From NCBI GenBank assembly GCA_017853235.1, contig JAFMJX010000071.1, forward strand, positions 1 through 8,569: 8,569 bases of DNA, given 5' to 3'. Positions 6,839 to 8,569 of this stretch are shown in pieces (the stretch's first letter is position 1; every line of letters begins with the position of its first letter). The notes beneath the pieces are model-generated. The model made no database searches. It was not told where the DNA came from and worked only from the letters and a program-made list of their open reading frames with translations. Made by a program: the position numbers and the translations under genes. Origin of the DNA: Chitinophagaceae bacterium (GTDB lineage: Bacteria > Bacteroidota > Bacteroidia > Chitinophagales > Chitinophagaceae).

Positions 6839-7534
6839 TTATTCTCTTATGGTTTTCTTTTCAATTCTTTTTTCATAATGACTGCCTTGAAAAATTCTAT
6901 GTACATAAACACCCGGTGTATGTATTTGATTGGGATCCAGTTCACCTGGTTCAACTAATTCCTCTACCTCGGCAATTGTGATTTTTCCTGCCATTGCCAT
7001 CACAGTATTAAAATTTCTTGAAGTAGCTTTAAAAATAAGATTTCCAGCCGTATCTCCTTTCCAGGCTTTCACTATAGCAAAATTAGATTCAAAAGCTTGC
7101 TCTAATAAATAATCTTTACCATTGAAATTTCTAATTTCTTTGCCAAATGCGACTTCAGTTCCTATACCTGCTGGCGTGAAAATTGCTGGCATTCCATATC
7201 CAGCGGCCATGCATCTAAATGCCAAAGTTCCTTGCGGTATTAATTCAACATCAAGTTCCCCAGAAAGAAGCTGTCTTTCAAATTCAGCATTTTCTCCCAC
7301 ATAAGAAGAAATCATTTTTTTGACTTGCTTTTGGTGTAACATTAATCCTATACCAAAATTATCAACACCTGCATTATTGGATATACAAGTAAGATTTTTT
7401 ACACCTTTTTTTACCAATGCTTCTATACAATTTTCTGGAATCCCACATAAACCAAATCCGCCCATCAAGAGAGTATCCCCATCTTGAATGTCAGCAATAG
7501 CTTCCTCTGCGCTAGCAAATTTTTTATTAATCAT
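6839..7534 (-). CDS. scoA: 3-oxoacid CoA-transferase subunit A
   Basis: The alpha subunit of the same CoA-transferase as its downstream neighbour. The glycine-rich GGFGLCGIPE (25-34), SNNAG (52-56), ELIPQGTLAFR (97-107) and FTPAGIGTEV (119-128) match the CoA-transferase family I alpha subunit. The length of 231 residues is normal, and the start ATG gives the expected N-terminus just before the first conserved block. It is the first gene of the scoAB pair; a 115-bp gap separates it from the PhyH-family gene upstream on the same strand, so it could have its own promoter or be read through. Other members of the family use different acyl-CoA donors; succinyl-CoA:acetoacetate specificity is inferred from the match and from the acetoacetate-producing neighbours. 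Confidence 0.94.
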   Translation of the reverse strand: MINKKFASAEEAIADIQDGDTLLMGGFGLCGIPENCIEALVKKGVKNLTCISNNAGVDNFGIGLMLHQKQVKKMISSYVGENAEFERQLLSGELDVELIPQGTLAFRCMAAGYGMPAIFTPAGIGTEVAFGKEIRNFNGKDYLLEQAFESNFAIVKAWKGDTAGNLIFKATSRNFNTVMAMAGKITIAEVEELVEPGELDPNQIHTPGVYVHRIFQGSHYEKRIEKKTIRE

Positions 7535-7633
7535 ACAAGTTAGTTTTTATAAACTTTAGTACATGAAATTATTGTGAATTAAATTGAAATCTAAAGCTTA
7601 TTTTTCAAAATCTTACAATCCAATGATTTTATA

Positions 7634-7651
7634 AAGAATTCTATGATTCTT
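7634..7651 (-). terminator. Weak hairpin at the end of the PhyH-family gene
   Basis: AAGAAT (7634-7639) and ATTCTT (7646-7651) form a 6-bp stem with a 6-base loop that overlaps the stop codon of the minus-strand gene. The stem is nearly all A/T and there is no clear T-run after it, so termination here would be weak at best. Confidence 0.2.
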
Positions 7652-8477
7652 AGTAATGAAATACAATTGGATTTAATTGAGTATCTATAATTTCTCCAAT
7701 CTTTGCGCCAGGACACCAAGTTTCCCAGTCGTTAATTTGATTTTTGTTTTCAGGATTTTTTAATACCATATCCTGATCCATATAAATAACAGTCATCACT
7801 TTACGCATTTCATTGGTACTATTTGCTCCTGCTCTATGAAAAACCCAACCACTATGAAAACTAACTTCTCCCAAATCAAATGGTTCAATGACATGTTTAA
7901 AATCCGTGACCTTTAACTTTTGTTGTATTATTGCTTCACTTTCATCACTTATCTCTAAATCACGACCTTCAACAATCTGGTGACTTCCAGCACTAAATTC
8001 CAAGGGACCTAATTCCAGTGGTGTTTCCTGTAGGGGAATCCATGCTGTAATTGTTTTATCTGACGCCAAAGGCCAATAGTATTGGTCCGCATGCCATGGG
8101 GTTATGCCTCCACCCCCTTCTTTAAATAAAGCTTGATCATGATAAATACGTACACCATTAGTTTGCATTAATTGGGTAGCAATGTGTCCAAGTCGTTTAC
8201 TAAACACAAGCTCTTTAACAACTTCATCTTGTGTCCATAAATTAAATAATTGTAAAAAAGCTTTGCCATAAGTACTTCTTTCTTCTAAAGATCTATGTTC
8301 TTGATTCATTATAGCTACCCTATTTGAAACAGCTTCGTTTAAGTAGGCGAGTGTATGACTATCAAAAACTTGTTTCAATTTAATATACCGATGTTCATCG
8401 TAAAATTTAATTTGACTATCATCTAACTGGTATGGTTGATTTAAATGCTCCTGTATGGCTTTTGGAATAATAGACAT
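7650..8477 (-). CDS. Phytanoyl-CoA dioxygenase (PhyH) family Fe(II)/2-oxoglutarate oxygenase
   Basis: Predicted to use Fe(II), O2 and 2-oxoglutarate to hydroxylate an unknown substrate in the cytoplasm. Numbered from the chosen start, the iron ligands are His129 and Asp131 in PWHADQYYWP and His214 in FHRAGANST, with Arg225 eleven residues later for 2-oxoglutarate (the same His-to-Arg spacing as human PhyH, His264 to Arg275). The length, 275 residues, suits the family. The frame is open to an ATG at 8502-8504, which would add nine hydrophobic residues; I prefer the ATG at 8475-8477, since the N-terminus then begins as a normal soluble protein and a candidate -7 box overlaps the upstream ATG. 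It is on the same strand as scoAB, 115 bp upstream. It has no obvious step in tyrosine breakdown; the substrate cannot be read from sequence. Family certain, function unknown. Confidence 0.88.
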   Translation of the reverse strand: MSIIPKAIQEHLNQPYQLDDSQIKFYDEHRYIKLKQVFDSHTLAYLNEAVSNRVAIMNQEHRSLEERSTYGKAFLQLFNLWTQDEVVKELVFSKRLGHIATQLMQTNGVRIYHDQALFKEGGGGITPWHADQYYWPLASDKTITAWIPLQETPLELGPLEFSAGSHQIVEGRDLEISDESEAIIQQKLKVTDFKHVIEPFDLGEVSFHSGWVFHRAGANSTNEMRKVMTVIYMDQDMVLKNPENKNQINDWETWCPGAKIGEIIDTQLNPIVFHY

Positions 8478-8501
8478 AAAAATTACATTGATAAAAATGA
8501 T

Positions 8502-8509
8502 CAAATATC
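8502..8509 (-). promoter_or_regulatory. Candidate -7 box for the PhyH-family gene
   Basis: On the minus strand the sequence reads GATATTTG, one mismatch from TAnnTTTG. It would start transcription about 15-20 bp before the ATG at 8477 and leave out the alternative upstream ATG at 8504. No convincing -33 TTG is seen at the right distance. The rest of the flank up to 8569 holds nothing I recognise. Confidence 0.22.
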
Positions 8510-8569
8510 TAATTTGAAGTTACTTAAATTGTAGCTATATTTTCATTTATAAAAATGATGCTTCTGTTT

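Noticed and set aside
8491..8559. 11-bp direct repeat ATAAAAATGAT (8491-8501 and 8549-8559)
   Set aside because: Low-complexity A-rich sequence with no flanking structure of a mobile element or operator array.
1..8569. A hidden mobile element, defence system, CRISPR array or RNA gene
   Set aside because: Nearly every base is in or next to a secure metabolic gene, and gaps are at most 139 bp between genes; no repeats, transposase, integrase or tRNA-like fold was seen.

Overview
The window is AT-rich and densely coding. It carries a gene cluster for phenylalanine/tyrosine breakdown, most likely from the phylum Bacteroidota (Bacteroidetes). The reasons are the lack of Shine-Dalgarno sequences with A/T-rich leaders before every gene, an exact TAnnTTTG-type -7 box in the central divergent promoter region, the long (589-residue) form of aromatic amino acid hydroxylase, and short (388-residue) homogentisate dioxygenase and (331-residue) fumarylacetoacetase forms. 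I cannot name a genus from sequence alone.

Layout, left to right: a phenylalanine 4-hydroxylase gene on + (96-1865) meets, tail to tail with a 20-bp overlap, a minus-strand pair made of a flavin reductase-like flavoprotein (1846-2685) and an upstream fumarylacetoacetase (2706-3701). A 139-bp divergent intergenic region (3702-3840) separates this pair from a plus-strand pair, homogentisate 1,2-dioxygenase (3841-5007) and 4-hydroxyphenylpyruvate dioxygenase (5043-6152). That pair converges, with 7 bp between stop codons, on a minus-strand pair encoding the two subunits of 3-oxoacid CoA-transferase (B 6160-6819, A 6839-7534). Last is a minus-strand phytanoyl-CoA dioxygenase-family gene (7650-8477). 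No intergenic stretch reaches 300 bases. I saw no RNA gene, mobile element, CRISPR array or prophage.

How the genes fit together: phenylalanine -> tyrosine (PhhA); tyrosine -> 4-hydroxyphenylpyruvate (an aminotransferase, not in the window); -> homogentisate (HppD); -> maleylacetoacetate (HmgA); -> fumarylacetoacetate (an isomerase, not in the window); -> fumarate + acetoacetate (fumarylacetoacetase); and acetoacetate + succinyl-CoA -> acetoacetyl-CoA + succinate (ScoAB). The flavoprotein and the PhyH-like oxygenase have no assigned step.

The cluster is mostly well-known chemistry. The less explained parts are the roughly 45-residue insertion in the catalytic domain and roughly 290-residue C-terminal extension of the phenylalanine hydroxylase (the extension seems to contain a duplicated unit), the flavoprotein paired with fumarylacetoacetase in a cluster lacking a maleylacetoacetate isomerase, a strong hairpin plus T-run terminator embedded in the coding end of scoB, and a near-palindrome in the divergent promoter region.
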